The notes: generated by a model from the sequence alone, not told the origin. A DNA stretch of 64,000 nt from Devosia lacusdianchii (GCF_022429625.1 NZ_CP092483.1:2728001-2792000); one strand, 5' to 3'; positions 38,448-48,552 are shown, counted from the stretch's first letter. Numbers and translations: made by a program.

Positions 38448-39553
38448 GAGGTGAGTTCCATTGTGTTCTTGCCGGATAGCATCTCGGCGATATCGGCCAA
38501 CCTCTCGACGGCGCGCGGCTGACCGAGGGAGCGGGCAGCAGCGGCGGCTTTGGCGAGGGTGGCCGGGTCTGTTAGCAGGATAGTCAGGCGAGTGCCTAGC
38601 GATTGCGGCGACAGCGTGGCCTGCTCGGCCACCCAGCCGGCCCCTGCACTCTCGAAGAACAGGGCATTATTCTTCTGGTCCGCATCGATAGCGCCCGGCA
38701 GCGGCACCAGGATTGCCGGTCGTCCCAGCACCGTGATTTCAGCAATAGTCGACGCACCCGAACGCGCAATGACGAGATGGCTGCGCGAGATGCGCTCGGG
38801 CAGATCGCCAAAGAACGCCGCCAGCTCCACATTGACCTTGGCCTGGCGATAGACCTCCGCCACGCGGTCGAGATCCTCGGCACGGCACTGCTGCACGATC
38901 TGCAGGCGATGACGGATGGCGTCGGGAACCAAAGCGACGGCCGCCGGAACGATATCGGACAACGCCTTGGCCCCCTGGCTGCCGCCAAAGATCACGAGGC
39001 GTATGGGGCTATCTGAGTTAAGCGCGGGATAAGTCGTCGCGGCTGCCACGCGCACGCGGTCGCGCACCGGATTGCCGGTGAGCACCTTTTCCAGGTTCTG
39101 CGCATCGGCGAACTTGGTATTGGCGAAGCTCATGGCCAGGATATCGGCAAAGCGACCAAGCGCACGATTAGCCCGGCCCATCACGGCATTCTGCTCATGC
39201 AGAATGCCCGGAATGCCCAGCAGGTTGGCCGCGATGAAGGGCGGAAAGGTGGGGTAACCGCCGAAACCAATCACGCAATCGGGCTTGCTGGCGCGCAACT
39301 TGCCGAAGGCGACGGCAATGCCCCAAACGATCCTGAAAGCGGCCCCGGCCATGACCAGCGGGTTCTTCCCCGATGGCGTCGCCGACGGCACAATGTGGAT
39401 TTGGCTGGCGGGGAAGTCGGCGCCATAAGTCTCGACGCGATGATCGGTCATCAGCTCGACCGTATTGCCGCGCCGGATGAGCTCCTGCGCCAACGCCATT
39501 GCCGGGAAGAGGTGCCCCCCCGTCCCGCCGGCCATGAGCATGAACTTCTTCAT
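38444..39553 (-). CDS. murG: UDP-N-acetylglucosamine transferase MurG
   Basis: A 369-residue glycosyltransferase (GT28) that makes lipid II. N-terminal [58 protein letters not shown] and the C-terminal sugar-nucleotide domain with [17 protein letters not shown] and [34 protein letters not shown] are typical. The ATG at 39553 overlaps the ftsW stop (ATGA). The frame is open far upstream, but that part is inside ftsW. Confidence 0.97.
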   Translation of the reverse strand: MKKFMLMAGGTGGHLFPAMALAQELIRRGNTVELMTDHRVETYGADFPASQIHIVPSATPSGKNPLVMAGAAFRIVWGIAVAFGKLRASKPDCVIGFGGYPTFPPFIAANLLGIPGILHEQNAVMGRANRALGRFADILAMSFANTKFADAQNLEKVLTGNPVRDRVRVAAATTYPALNSDSPIRLVIFGGSQGAKALSDIVPAAVALVPDAIRHRLQIVQQCRAEDLDRVAEVYRQAKVNVELAAFFGDLPERISRSHLVIARSGASTIAEITVLGRPAILVPLPGAIDADQKNNALFFESAGAGWVAEQATLSPQSLGTRLTILLTDPATLAKAAAAARSLGQPRAVERLADIAEMLSGKNTMELTS

Positions 39554-40722
39554 TCGGCCGGCGCCAATGGCGCCACAGCGCTCTTGTAGCTGGGAATACC
39601 GGTCGCCATGCGCTCCTCGGGTTTGGTGCGGGTAAAGGCGAGCATCAGGCCCATGCCGAAGGCGATGGCGATCATCGAGGTGCCGCCATAGGAAACGAAC
39701 GGCAGCGTCATGCCCTTGGGCGGAATGAGGTTCAGGTTCACGGCCAGATTGATACCCGACTGCATGGCGAACTGGATCGCCAGCGTCGAGGCGGCGAGGC
39801 GCGAGAACAGACTCGTCTGCCTTTGTGCCCCCATCATGGCGCGAATAACGATGAAGGCGATCAACACCACCAGCACGAGGCAAAACAGGATGCCGAATTC
39901 GCCCGCGGCGGCCGAGAACACATAGTCGGCGTGCGCATCGGGAATGAGCTTCTTGGCGATCGATTCACCCGGCCCCCTGCCGAACCAGCCACCTTCGAGC
40001 AGCGACTGCAAGGCGCGATCGATCTGGTAGGTATTGCCGCCCCCTTCCGGGTTGAGGAAGGTATCGATACGGCGCGACACGTGCGGGAAGAACACATAGG
40101 CGCCGAACAGCAATGCACCGGCCGCACCGGCCAAGCCGAAGATGATCAGCCAGGAAATACCCGACAGGAACAGCAGCACGGCCCAGGTAGCGGTGACCAG
40201 CGCCGTCTGCCCGATATCGGGCTGCAGCAGCAGGCCAGCCACGATAGACAACATGATCAGCGAGGCCAGGAATTTGCCGGGCACGTTCTTGTGCACCATC
40301 GACTCCGAGAACAGCCAGGCTCCCAGCACGGCAAAGGCCGGCTTGACGAATTCGGAGGGCTGCACGGACTGGCCGGCAAAGGAAATCCAGCGCCGCGCAC
40401 CTTTGACCTCGGTACCGAAGCGCAGCGTCGCCCACAGCAGGATGAGGCTAACCACCAACGTGACGAGCGCCGCCACCCGGGCCTGTCGGTGATTGAGCAG
40501 CGACGCCCCGATCATCACCGGCAAGGCGGCAAGGCAGAACAGCGCATGGCGGATGATGAAGAACCAGGGCGAGAGCCCGATGCGTTCGGCCACCGGCGGG
40601 CTGGCCGCGAAACTCAGCACCATGCCGCAGGTTAGCAACAGGATCAGCGCACCAAGCAGTTCCCGGTCGATCGACCACCACCACTCCGCCAGAGGCGTTT
40701 TTTCGGCACGGGAAAACATCAT
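39550..40722 (-). CDS. ftsW: Lipid II polymerase / division protein FtsW
   Basis: A 390-residue SEDS glycosyltransferase with about ten membrane helices. Recognisable are KGARRWISFAGQSVQPSEFVKPA, the lytic loop GPGESIAKKLIPDAHADYVFSAAAGEFG and the last helices with LNLIPPKGMTLPFVSYGGTSMIA. It polymerises septal glycan together with FtsI. The start is one of two adjacent ATG codons (40722 or 40719); the ribosome site is weak. The gap of 235 bases before it, filled by a family B repeat, is where murD is normally found. Confidence 0.97.
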   Translation of the reverse strand: MMFSRAEKTPLAEWWWSIDRELLGALILLLTCGMVLSFAASPPVAERIGLSPWFFIIRHALFCLAALPVMIGASLLNHRQARVAALVTLVVSLILLWATLRFGTEVKGARRWISFAGQSVQPSEFVKPAFAVLGAWLFSESMVHKNVPGKFLASLIMLSIVAGLLLQPDIGQTALVTATWAVLLFLSGISWLIIFGLAGAAGALLFGAYVFFPHVSRRIDTFLNPEGGGNTYQIDRALQSLLEGGWFGRGPGESIAKKLIPDAHADYVFSAAAGEFGILFCLVLVVLIAFIVIRAMMGAQRQTSLFSRLAASTLAIQFAMQSGINLAVNLNLIPPKGMTLPFVSYGGTSMIAIAFGMGLMLAFTRTKPEERMATGIPSYKSAVAPLAPAE

Positions 40723-40830
40723 GGTCTGAACTCGATACAAACTGCATCGAATTGTAGCAGGCCGTTGGTTACCGATTTCCCAATCGCAATTGCGTTTTGC
40801 GAGTCGGCTGGACGCGCACTTGCCCGCCCC

Positions 40831-40934
40831 CACCCACAATCGCTTCCCCCGGACTTGATCCGGGGGTCACTCTCAAAACGGCGGAAGCGGTGAAAGACCC
40901 GCGGATCAAGTCCACGAGAAGCCTCGGTGTGTGG
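40831..40934. repeat. Palindromic intergenic repeat, family B
   Basis: The second copy of the element at 20814-20913: CACCCACAATCGCTTCCCCC leads into GGACTTGATCC and GGGGGTCACTCTCAA; the inverted arm GCGGATCAAGTCC follows at 40901-40913 and the end is GTGTGTGGGG. It occupies most of the mraY-ftsW gap. Confidence 0.88.
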
Positions 40935-40957
40935 GGAAGCCCGGTGCCTTGTGTGCC

Positions 40958-42043
40958 CTACCGCAGCTTCAGCGTGCTCAACCCGATCAGCGCCAGCACG
41001 AAGCTGATGATCCAGAAGCGGATCACCACCTGGCTTTCGGTCCAGCCCATATGCTCGAAGTGATGATGGATCGGGGCCATGCGGAACACGCGCTTACCGG
41101 TGAGCTTGAACGACGTTACCTGTACGATCACCGATACCGTCTCGAGCACGAACAGCCCGCCGATGATCGCCAGCACGATCTCATGCTTGGTCGCCACCGC
41201 GATCGTGCCCAGGGCGCCGCCCAGAGCCAGCGAGCCGGTATCGCCCATGAATATCTGCGCCGGCGGGGCGTTGAACCACAGGAAGCCCAGTCCGGCCCCG
41301 ATCAGCGCGCCGCAAACCACCGACAATTCGCCCGTGCCGGGAACGTAGTTGAGCAGCAGGTAATCGGAAAAATTCACGCTGCCGACGAGATAGGCGATGA
41401 GCGCGAAACAGGCGGCTGCCACCATGACCGGCACGATAGCCAGGCCGTCGAGGCCGTCGGTGAGGTTGACCGAATTGCCCGCCGCAACCACCACGAAGCC
41501 GCCGAACAGGATGTAGAAATAGCCCAGGTTCCAGGCCAGGTCCTTGACGAAGGGGAACAGCATCGAGGTGCCGTATGCGCCCGCCGCGAGCTGGGAGATG
41601 GCGAAGGCCGCGATGCCGCCGATCAGCGCTTCGAGCAGCAGCCGTTGCTTGCTGCCGAAGCCCTTGTGGCTCATGCGTTTGACCTTGAGGTAATCGTCGT
41701 AAAACCCGATCGCGCCGAAGCCGACGGTGACGAACAGCACCACCCACACATAGCCATTGCTGAGATTGGCCCAGAGCAGCGTCGAAATCACCGCGCCCGA
41801 GAGGATCATCAGCCCGCCCATGGTCGGCGTGCCCTTCTTGGTCAGCAGGTGGCCGGCAGGCCCGTCTTCGCGGATCGGCTGGCCTTTGCCCTGCTTGAGC
41901 CGCAGCAGGGCAATCATGCCCGGGCCGAACAGAAAGACGAAGAATAGCGCCGTTACGACCGCACCGGCGGTGCGAAACGTGATGTAGCGAAAGACGTTGA
42001 AAGCCGTGAGCGCGTCACCCAACTGGCCTAGAAAGTACAACAT
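40958..42043 (-). CDS. mraY: Phospho-N-acetylmuramoyl-pentapeptide-transferase
   Basis: A 361-residue membrane enzyme with about ten helices that forms lipid I on undecaprenyl phosphate. Catalytic-site stretches are visible: [31 protein letters not shown] with the Asp pair, [16 protein letters not shown], and [26 protein letters not shown], and the end reads [24 protein letters not shown]. It follows murF by 27 bases. Confidence 0.98.
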   Translation of the reverse strand: MLYFLGQLGDALTAFNVFRYITFRTAGAVVTALFFVFLFGPGMIALLRLKQGKGQPIREDGPAGHLLTKKGTPTMGGLMILSGAVISTLLWANLSNGYVWVVLFVTVGFGAIGFYDDYLKVKRMSHKGFGSKQRLLLEALIGGIAAFAISQLAAGAYGTSMLFPFVKDLAWNLGYFYILFGGFVVVAAGNSVNLTDGLDGLAIVPVMVAAACFALIAYLVGSVNFSDYLLLNYVPGTGELSVVCGALIGAGLGFLWFNAPPAQIFMGDTGSLALGGALGTIAVATKHEIVLAIIGGLFVLETVSVIVQVTSFKLTGKRVFRMAPIHHHFEHMGWTESQVVIRFWIISFVLALIGLSTLKLR

Positions 42044-42070
42044 GAAGGGAAACGTCCTCGTTGGATGGGG

Positions 42071-43462
42071 TCAGTTGTTCTCGAACTGCTTGCGGATCTT
42101 GTCCACGATACTTGCCAGCCCCACGCCGTTAGAGCCTTTGACCATAATAGCGTCGCCATAGGCAAGGTCGTTGAGTACGATCTCCGCCATCTCTGCGGCC
42201 GTCTGTGTGTGCGCTGCAACGCCACCGGCGCCAAGTGCGTCTGCCAGCGCTCCCATACCCGAACCGACGAGATAGACACGGTCCGCCCCCGAAGCGATCA
42301 CGGATGGCTTGAGGCTGGCGTGAAGCTGCGGCCCCTGCGGCCCGAGTTCGAGCATGTCGCCCAGGATGACCGCCTTACGTCCGCCCGGAGCGGCCTGCAC
42401 GGCAAACACCTCCAGCGCCGCATTCATAGAGGCGGTATTAGCGTTGTAGCTTTCGTCGATCAGCAGCAGCGGCTTTTCGGCCGGGCCGAGCAGGCTACGC
42501 TGCCCCCTGCCCGCCTGCGCGCCGAAGCCAGCCAGTGCTCGCAGCGCCACATCGGGCTCGACCCCGGCCAGATGCGCCACGGCCAGCGCCGCGGTGGCAT
42601 TGGCCACCATGTGTCGGCCCGGGACGCTGAGCACCAAAGCATGCCGCTCGCCATCATGTTCTATAGTGGCAAAGCTCCGGTCGGCGGCGGTCTCGATATC
42701 GACAATGCGCCAATCAGCGCCGCGCGCCTCACCATAGGTGACGATATTGGCGATACCCGCCGCCTGCGCCTCATCGAGCAGCACGCGGATCTGGCCATGA
42801 TCGGCATTGAGCACAGCCGTGCCGCCGGGTTCTAGGCCTGCGAAAATCTCGGCCTTGGCGCGGGCAATGCCATCGAGCGAACCAAACGCCTCCAGATGCG
42901 CCGGAGCAATAGTGGTGATGACCGCAATATGGGGTCGCACCATCTGCGACAATGGGCGGATTTCGTCGGGCGCGTTCATGCCCATTTCAAACACGCCAAA
43001 CTGCGCCCGTTCAGGCAGGCGCGCCAGCATCAGCGGCACACCCCAGTGATTGTTGAAGCTCTTGATTGAGGCGTGGGTTTCCCCCGCCGCCTCGAACACC
43101 ACCCGGATCGCCTCCTTGGTCGTGGTCTTGCCGACACTGCCGGTGACGCCAACGATAATGGCTCGGCTACGCTCCCGCGCCGCAATGCCGATGTCGCGCA
43201 GGCCACCAAGTGCATCGCCGACGACGACGCATTTGTCGCCTTCGCCCCGGCTCACCAGAGCTGCGACAGCGCCGTTCTCCAGCGCCTTATCGACGAAGTC
43301 ATGTCCGTCGAACCGGTCACCCTTGATTGCGACAAACAGCGCGTCGGGACCGAGCTCGCGGGAATCGATGGAGACGGAATTGATAGGCGTGGAGGGATCG
43401 AGCGCACTTACGCCGCCGGTAGCGGCAAGAATTTCGGCAATTGTGTAGAGGGGTTTGGTCAT
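42071..43462 (-). CDS. murF: UDP-MurNAc-tripeptide--D-Ala-D-Ala ligase
   Basis: A 463-residue Mur ligase: N-terminal domain with VSIDSRELGPDALFVAIKGDRFDGHDFV, P-loop GVTGSVGKTTTKEAI near 102-116, the central FEMGMNAPDEIRPLSQMVRPHIAVIT and the C-terminal LIDESYNANTASMNAALEVF. It completes the UDP-MurNAc-pentapeptide. Unlike many dcw clusters, it does not overlap murE: 180 bases containing a family E palindrome lie between. Confidence 0.97.
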   Translation of the reverse strand: MTKPLYTIAEILAATGGVSALDPSTPINSVSIDSRELGPDALFVAIKGDRFDGHDFVDKALENGAVAALVSRGEGDKCVVVGDALGGLRDIGIAARERSRAIIVGVTGSVGKTTTKEAIRVVFEAAGETHASIKSFNNHWGVPLMLARLPERAQFGVFEMGMNAPDEIRPLSQMVRPHIAVITTIAPAHLEAFGSLDGIARAKAEIFAGLEPGGTAVLNADHGQIRVLLDEAQAAGIANIVTYGEARGADWRIVDIETAADRSFATIEHDGERHALVLSVPGRHMVANATAALAVAHLAGVEPDVALRALAGFGAQAGRGQRSLLGPAEKPLLLIDESYNANTASMNAALEVFAVQAAPGGRKAVILGDMLELGPQGPQLHASLKPSVIASGADRVYLVGSGMGALADALGAGGVAAHTQTAAEMAEIVLNDLAYGDAIMVKGSNGVGLASIVDKIRKQFENN

Positions 43463-43494
43463 AGGTGAATGCGGGCGCTAGCTGCACCTCTCCC

Positions 43495-43613
43495 TTTGGG
43501 GGAGAGGTCGACCCTGTTGGGTCGGGTGAGGGGGCCTTTGCTGGGCTCGGTGCCCGAGGAAGGCCCCCTCACCCGGCGCTGCGCGCCGACCTCTCCCCCA
43601 AAGGGAGAGGTGA
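43495..43613. repeat. Palindromic intergenic repeat, family E
   Basis: The arms CACCTCTCCCTTTGGGGGAG at 43495-43514 and CTCCCCCAAAGGGAGAGGTG at about 43593-43612 are perfect inverses. Inside, GGGTGAGGGGGCCTT and AAGGCCCCCTCACCC form a second perfect pair. Together they could fold into a long cruciform between murE and murF. Confidence 0.92.
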
Positions 43614-43642
43614 AGCTCCGTGGCTGCGGACCGCTCAAAGCC

Positions 43643-45085
43643 TTACCCCTTGATCGCCTCCGCCACGGCTTCATGGTCGGAGAAGTGATGTTTCGTCGTT
43701 CCGACGATCTGGTAGTCTTCGTGGCCCTTGCCCGCAACCAGCAAAACATCGCCCGGCTGCAGCGATTTGACCGCTGCGGTAATCGCCGCCTTGCGGTCGC
43801 CGATTTCTCGCGCGCCCTTGGTCGCCGCGAGGATTTCCGCGCGGATGGCCTTGGGGTCTTCGGTGCGGGGATTGTCGTCGGTGACAATGAGGTCGTCGGC
43901 CATGCGCTGGGCCACTTCGCCCATCATCGGCCGCTTGCCCTTGTCGCGATCGCCGCCCGCGCCGAACACGACCCGCAGCTTTCCCTTGGCATATGGCCGA
44001 AGCGAGGCGAGCGCGGACTCCAGCGCCACCGGCTTGTGGGAATAATCAACGAAGATGGCCGCGCCATTGTGCTCGGCCACCAGTTCCAGCCGACCCTTGG
44101 CCCCCTTGAGCTCGCTGAGCGCCGGGAAAGCCTGTGCCTTGTCGACGCCGGTCGACATGGCCAGCGCCGCCGCCACGATGGCGTTACTCACCTGGAATTC
44201 GCCGGTGAGCGGCAGGTGGAAGCTGAGCTTTTCGCCGACATGGCGTACGACAACACGCTGGCCATAGCCTTCCGGCTCGATCGACAGTACTTCGATATAG
44301 GCGCCTTCACGGCCCACCGTGAGCAGCGTCGCGCCGGCGCCCAGCGCCGCGAACATGAAGGGCTCGTATTCCGGGTCGTCGACATTGACCACTGCCGGGC
44401 CGCTATCGACCAGCAGGTCGGTGAACAGCCGCAGCTTGGCGTTGCGGTACTCGTCCATGTCCTTGTGGTAGTCGAGGTGGTCGCGGCTGAGATTGGTGAA
44501 GGCCACCGCCTCGAAATGCATGCCATCAAGCCGGCGCTGGTCGAGCCCGTGGCTGGAGGCCTCAAGCGCCACGTGATTGATACCCTGCGCCTTCAATGCC
44601 CGCATCGACTGATGCAGCGTGCGCGAATCCGGCGTGGTCAGGCTACCCTCGATCAGACGAGTGGCCGTCTCCACCCCCAGCGTGCCCACACTGGCGCCCG
44701 GAATGCCGGCATGCGTCCAGATCTGGCGCACGAAGGACGCGACCGAGGTTTTGCCGTTGGTGCCGGTGACGGCCACCGTGATTTCCGGCTGCGGCTCAAA
44801 AATGCGCGATGCGGCACGAGCATAAGAAGCCCGCACGTCCTTGACGATGATGACCGGCACACCCGGATCGCCGACCGGCGCCGTGTCGCTGATGATAGCC
44901 AGCGCGCCGCGCTTGACCGCGTCGGCGACGAACTGGTTGCCATGCACATTGTGCCCAGGCAGCGCGAAGAAAATGTCGCCCGGCTCAATGCGCCGGCTAT
45001 CCGAATTGAGCCCGAATACCGCGCCCAGGCCCTTTTTGGGGCGGGCGCCGGAGCCTTCGAGCAGTTGCGTTACACTGAGTGACAC
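43643..45085 (-). CDS. murE: UDP-MurNAc-L-Ala-D-Glu--meso-diaminopimelate ligase
   Basis: A 480-residue Mur ligase: GLNSDSRRIEPGDIFFALPGHNVHG, P-loop VTGTNGKTSVASF near 103-115, HVALEASSHGLDQRRLDGMHFEAVAFTNLSRDHLDYH, and the C-terminal VFGAGGDRDKGKRPMMGEVA with DNPRTEDPKAI, the meso-diaminopimelate-type DNPR motif. It adds the third residue of the stem peptide. The GTG at 45085 has AGAAGGA nine bases upstream. It follows ftsI by 25 bases. Confidence 0.97.
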   Translation of the reverse strand: MSLSVTQLLEGSGARPKKGLGAVFGLNSDSRRIEPGDIFFALPGHNVHGNQFVADAVKRGALAIISDTAPVGDPGVPVIIVKDVRASYARAASRIFEPQPEITVAVTGTNGKTSVASFVRQIWTHAGIPGASVGTLGVETATRLIEGSLTTPDSRTLHQSMRALKAQGINHVALEASSHGLDQRRLDGMHFEAVAFTNLSRDHLDYHKDMDEYRNAKLRLFTDLLVDSGPAVVNVDDPEYEPFMFAALGAGATLLTVGREGAYIEVLSIEPEGYGQRVVVRHVGEKLSFHLPLTGEFQVSNAIVAAALAMSTGVDKAQAFPALSELKGAKGRLELVAEHNGAAIFVDYSHKPVALESALASLRPYAKGKLRVVFGAGGDRDKGKRPMMGEVAQRMADDLIVTDDNPRTEDPKAIRAEILAATKGAREIGDRKAAITAAVKSLQPGDVLLVAGKGHEDYQIVGTTKHHFSDHEAVAEAIKG

Positions 45086-45110
45086 GGCGACAAATCCTTC
45101 TGGATCAATC

Positions 45111-46820
45111 TTATCTGAGTTCGGGTGGCGTGAGGTTCTGGTCCAGAACCTCGGCGAAATCGGGGGCGATACCCAGCATCGGCGCGACGCGCTGAATGAT
45201 GCGGCCGCTGACCTGGCCGGCATTCCAGGCTGCAGTCACGCCCGACTGCATATTTTCCGCCTTGGGCTCATCGACCATGATGATCATGGCATAATGGGGG
45301 TTATCCATCGGAAATACCGAACCGAAGAAGTTGGTGTTCTTGGCCGAGGAGTAAGCCCCGTCCACCACCTTCTCGGCGGTACCGGTCTTGCCGCCGGCGC
45401 GATAGCCCAGCGACAGCTTGTTCATCTGCGTCGCACCGCCTTCGATGGCGTTGAGGCGCAGCAGATAACGAATATCGGCGCTGGTCGAGGGCTTGATGAC
45501 GGGTTGGTAGAGCGCCTGCGCCTCGGCCAGGTCGCGTCGGTAGAGCGTCGGCGCGATATAGTTGCCGCCATTCACGAACGCAGCATAGGCCGTGACCATG
45601 TGCAGTGGCGAAACTGAGAGCCCGTGGCCGAACGAAGCGGTCGCCGCCGACACTTCCGACATTTCCTTGGGGATCGAAGGCAGACGCATTTCAGGCAATT
45701 CGAACGGCACGCGCTGATCGAACCCCATCCGGGTCAGAAACGCCCGGTAATTGTCCTTGCCCATGGCCTGCATGATGCGGATGGTGCCGATATTGGAGGA
45801 GTATTTGAACACCTCCGGCAGGCTCAGGACGCGGTGCTTGCCCTTGTAGTCGTCGATGGTGTAGCGCCCGAAGCGCACGCCGAACCGCGCATCGAAGTCG
45901 TCGTTGATGGTGACGGCGCCGGAGTCGAGCGAGGCGGCCATGGTCACGGTCTTGAAGATCGAGCCCGGCTCGAAAATACCCGACGTGATGCGGTTGAAGC
46001 TGTCCTTGACCAGCGCCGTGGCCGGCTCATTGGGATTGAAATCGGGCAGCGAGGCCAGCGCGATGATCTCGCCGGTCCGCACGTCCATCATCACGCCGGC
46101 GGCGGCGATGGCCTGGTAGCGGGTCAGCGCATCGACGAGCTGCTCGTGCATGATGTGCTGCACGCGCATGTCCACCGACAGTTCCACCGGCGCCAGCGCA
46201 TTGCCGCGCGCCAGGCCAAGCTCTTGCAGCAGGGCCACGTCTTCATTGTCCATGTGCCGCTCGATGCCGGCAATGCCCTGGTTGTCGATATTGGTCGAGC
46301 CCAGGATATGGCTGGCCTCGGTCATGCCGGGGTAGAAGCGCTTGGACTCGGTGATGAAGTCGATACCGGGAATGCCCAGCCGCATGACCCGGTCCTGGAT
46401 GGTCGGCGACAGCTCGCGCTGCACCCAGACGAACCCCTTGTCCCCGGTGAGACGCGTGCGCAGCCAGGCCTCGTCGAGATCGGGCAGCACGGTGCGCAGT
46501 TTCCGCACCGCCTCCTCGACATCGATGATGCGTCGGGGCTCGGCGAACAGCGACGGCACGCGGATATCGACCGCCATTTCGAGACCATTGCGGTCCAGGA
46601 TCGGCGGGCGGGTGGCGGTGATGACATCACGCGCCTGGCCCTCGATGGTAGAGTCCGGCACCACCATGCCGAGCTGGATCAGCCGTGCTCCGACCAGACC
46701 GAAACCCAACACCAGAGCCAGCACCATCCAGCGAATACGCGCCTGGGTCAGGTTGCCACGCGCCTTGCGCGCGCCTTCCAGCGAAATGGTGGGTCCGAAG
46801 TCTTCGGCGGTAACGGCCAT
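45111..46820 (-). CDS. ftsI: Peptidoglycan D,D-transpeptidase FtsI (PBP3)
   Basis: A 569-residue class B penicillin-binding protein. One N-terminal helix (about 31-50) is followed by the pedestal domain starting TATRPPILDRNGLEMAVD, then the transpeptidase domain with SIFK (about 285-288), SSN (about 337-339) and KTG in GGKTGTAEK near 476. It cross-links septal peptidoglycan with FtsW. The start overlaps the ftsL stop (one base shared). A Cys is absent from the catalytic area, as expected. Confidence 0.97.
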   Translation of the reverse strand: MAVTAEDFGPTISLEGARKARGNLTQARIRWMVLALVLGFGLVGARLIQLGMVVPDSTIEGQARDVITATRPPILDRNGLEMAVDIRVPSLFAEPRRIIDVEEAVRKLRTVLPDLDEAWLRTRLTGDKGFVWVQRELSPTIQDRVMRLGIPGIDFITESKRFYPGMTEASHILGSTNIDNQGIAGIERHMDNEDVALLQELGLARGNALAPVELSVDMRVQHIMHEQLVDALTRYQAIAAAGVMMDVRTGEIIALASLPDFNPNEPATALVKDSFNRITSGIFEPGSIFKTVTMAASLDSGAVTINDDFDARFGVRFGRYTIDDYKGKHRVLSLPEVFKYSSNIGTIRIMQAMGKDNYRAFLTRMGFDQRVPFELPEMRLPSIPKEMSEVSAATASFGHGLSVSPLHMVTAYAAFVNGGNYIAPTLYRRDLAEAQALYQPVIKPSTSADIRYLLRLNAIEGGATQMNKLSLGYRAGGKTGTAEKVVDGAYSSAKNTNFFGSVFPMDNPHYAMIIMVDEPKAENMQSGVTAAWNAGQVSGRIIQRVAPMLGIAPDFAEVLDQNLTPPELR

Positions 46821-47203
46821 TATTCAATGCCCTCGAGTTCGAGGATGGCGTCGATCGGGTCGACGCCGGCTTCCAGCGATTCAAACAGCGTATCCATCGC
46901 CGCGCTGTTCGGCTTGGCCGGACGCATCGGCAGGGCCTCGAAGGCGCCGAACTGCTCCTGCTTTACCGGCGCAATCGCCAGCGCCATCTCATGCCGCTTG
47001 ATGATGGGATCGATGTGGCCCGGCTGGTTGAGCACCGCCTCGTCGGCCTTGAGCAGCGACAGATCGCCCTCCTGGCTATCGATGAGCGCTATCAGCGCCG
47101 TGCGCTCGCTCGCGGTATTTTCGATGGAGAATTTGAGCGCATAGACACCCGACAGCATCAGCACACTGGTGAAGATCAGGATGATGTTGAGGTTCCGGAT
47201 CAT
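46820..47203 (-). CDS. ftsL: Cell division protein FtsL
   Basis: A 127-residue small bitopic protein: a membrane helix (about 4-24, [21 protein letters not shown]), a leucine-zipper-like coiled coil ([34 protein letters not shown]), the typical [11 protein letters not shown] and a variable tail. Sequence conservation in this family is low; the position between rsmH and ftsI and the topology decide the call. It forms the FtsQLB complex. It overlaps rsmH by four bases. Confidence 0.9.
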   Translation of the reverse strand: MIRNLNIILIFTSVLMLSGVYALKFSIENTASERTALIALIDSQEGDLSLLKADEAVLNQPGHIDPIIKRHEMALAIAPVKQEQFGAFEALPMRPAKPNSAAMDTLFESLEAGVDPIDAILELEGIE

Positions 47204-48201
47204 GCCGCACCCCGCACTTGCGGAACGCCGAGGCCGTCGAACTTGACCGGACGCGCTGGGGCAGCCGAACGCGTCGCCGCACGCAGGATGGCCGACCGAG
47301 CCCGGGGATTGCCGCCGAGTTCGGCCTCACCCGGCTTAGCCGCTTTGGCAACCTCGATCCAGCGGCGATCCTCGGTCACGACCTGCGGCAGATGCCGCGA
47401 CTGAGCCGGACCGCCCTTGTCGGGATCGAAGAAGCGTTTGACGATGCGGTCTTCGAGCGAATGGAACGTCACAACCGCCAGCCGCCCGCCTTCCGCCAGC
47501 AGGCGCTCGGCGGCAAACAGCGCCTCGACCAGTTGCTCGAACTCTGCGTTAACGGCAATGCGCAGCGCCTGGAACGACCGCGTCGCCGGATGGGCGTCGC
47601 CGGGCTTGCGGCCAATGGCTTTCTCGATCACCCGGGCCAGCTCCAGCGTGGTCTGAATCGGCGCAATATTCCGCGCGGCAACGATGAATTGTGCAATGCG
47701 GCGCGATTTACGTTCCTCGCCGAACGCGTAGAGCAGATTGGCCAGCGCCTCGGCTTCGAGCGTGTTGACGAGATCGGCGGCACTCTCGCCCGCCCCGCTC
47801 ATCCGCATATCGAGCGGCCCCTCGCGCATGAACGAAAAGCCGCGTTCGGGCTGGTCGAGCTGCATGGAGGAAACACCGATATCGAGCACCACGCCGTCGA
47901 TCGGACCGTGCTCGGCCGCCAGCGTATCGAGCTCGGAGAATGTGCCCGGAACGAAGATCAGCCGCCCTTCGAACTCGGCCATCAGCGCATCAGCAAATGG
48001 CTTCACACTCGGGTCGCGATCGATGGCGATGACGATCGCTCCAGCTTGGAGCAAGGCACGTGAGTAGCCGCCGGCGCCAAAGGTACCATCGACAATGCGC
48101 TTGCCGTCGAGCGGAGACAGAGCCGCAAGCACCTCGTCCAGGAGGACAGGAACATGCGGGCCAGCATTTTGGCTGGTTTCGGGCATGGAACGCTTGCCCA
48201 T
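47200..48201 (-). CDS. rsmH: 16S rRNA (cytosine-N4)-methyltransferase RsmH
   Basis: A 333-residue RsmH (MraW): [13 protein letters not shown], the SAM site [38 protein letters not shown], and the conserved [13 protein letters not shown] and [16 protein letters not shown]. It methylates C1402 of 16S rRNA. It is the first dcw gene here: mraZ, which usually precedes it, is absent and an unrelated XRE regulator lies upstream. An ATG at 48186 (MPETSQN) is an alternative start. Confidence 0.97.
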   Translation of the reverse strand: MGKRSMPETSQNAGPHVPVLLDEVLAALSPLDGKRIVDGTFGAGGYSRALLQAGAIVIAIDRDPSVKPFADALMAEFEGRLIFVPGTFSELDTLAAEHGPIDGVVLDIGVSSMQLDQPERGFSFMREGPLDMRMSGAGESAADLVNTLEAEALANLLYAFGEERKSRRIAQFIVAARNIAPIQTTLELARVIEKAIGRKPGDAHPATRSFQALRIAVNAEFEQLVEALFAAERLLAEGGRLAVVTFHSLEDRIVKRFFDPDKGGPAQSRHLPQVVTEDRRWIEVAKAAKPGEAELGGNPRARSAILRAATRSAAPARPVKFDGLGVPQVRGAA

Positions 48202-48323
48202 CAGGTGCGACTACTCCACTGAACCAGGCGACCGGTTCGTAAACTTCCCCGCACATTGACCGACGACGTTTAAGATTCTGTTTCCCATTAGCGATTTGGT
48301 GAAGATTTCAATCCGAGAGGCGT

Positions 48324-48548
48324 TCAGTCGCTCGCCTGCCAGCCAAACACGTCGGTAATCGGCACGCCAAAAGCGGCGGCGATCCGGAACGCCACTTCGA
48401 GCGACGGCGAATAGCGCCCCTGCTCGATGGCGACGATGGTCTGGCGCGTCACGCCGACCTTCTCGGCCAGCGCCGCCTGGGTCATTTCCCCGGCGTTGAA
48501 GCGCAACACTCTTATGGTGTTGGTGATGCCCGGCTGGCCCTTGCCCAT
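48324..48548 (-). CDS. XRE-family HTH regulator (YozG-like)
   Basis: A 74-residue Cro/C1-type HTH protein: NTIRVLRFNAGEMTQAALAEKVGVTRQTIVAIEQGRYSPSLEVAFRIAAAFGVPITDVFGW. This small group is typically paired with a small membrane protein, as here: the gene starts 5 bases after the stop of the membrane-protein gene. It probably represses its own operon through the repeats at 49025-49055. The start is the ATG at 48548, overlapping AGGA. Confidence 0.9.
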   Translation of the reverse strand: MGKGQPGITNTIRVLRFNAGEMTQAALAEKVGVTRQTIVAIEQGRYSPSLEVAFRIAAAFGVPITDVFGWQASD

Positions 48549-48552
48549 CGTC

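Noticed and set aside
37086..38522. Open frame of 478 codons antisense to murC
   Set aside because: Fully antisense to murC with His/Asp/Gly-rich non-protein-like composition.
39554..39883. Upstream extension of murG
   Set aside because: It lies inside ftsW in another frame and shows no protein-like composition; the ATGA overlap with ftsW gives the true start.
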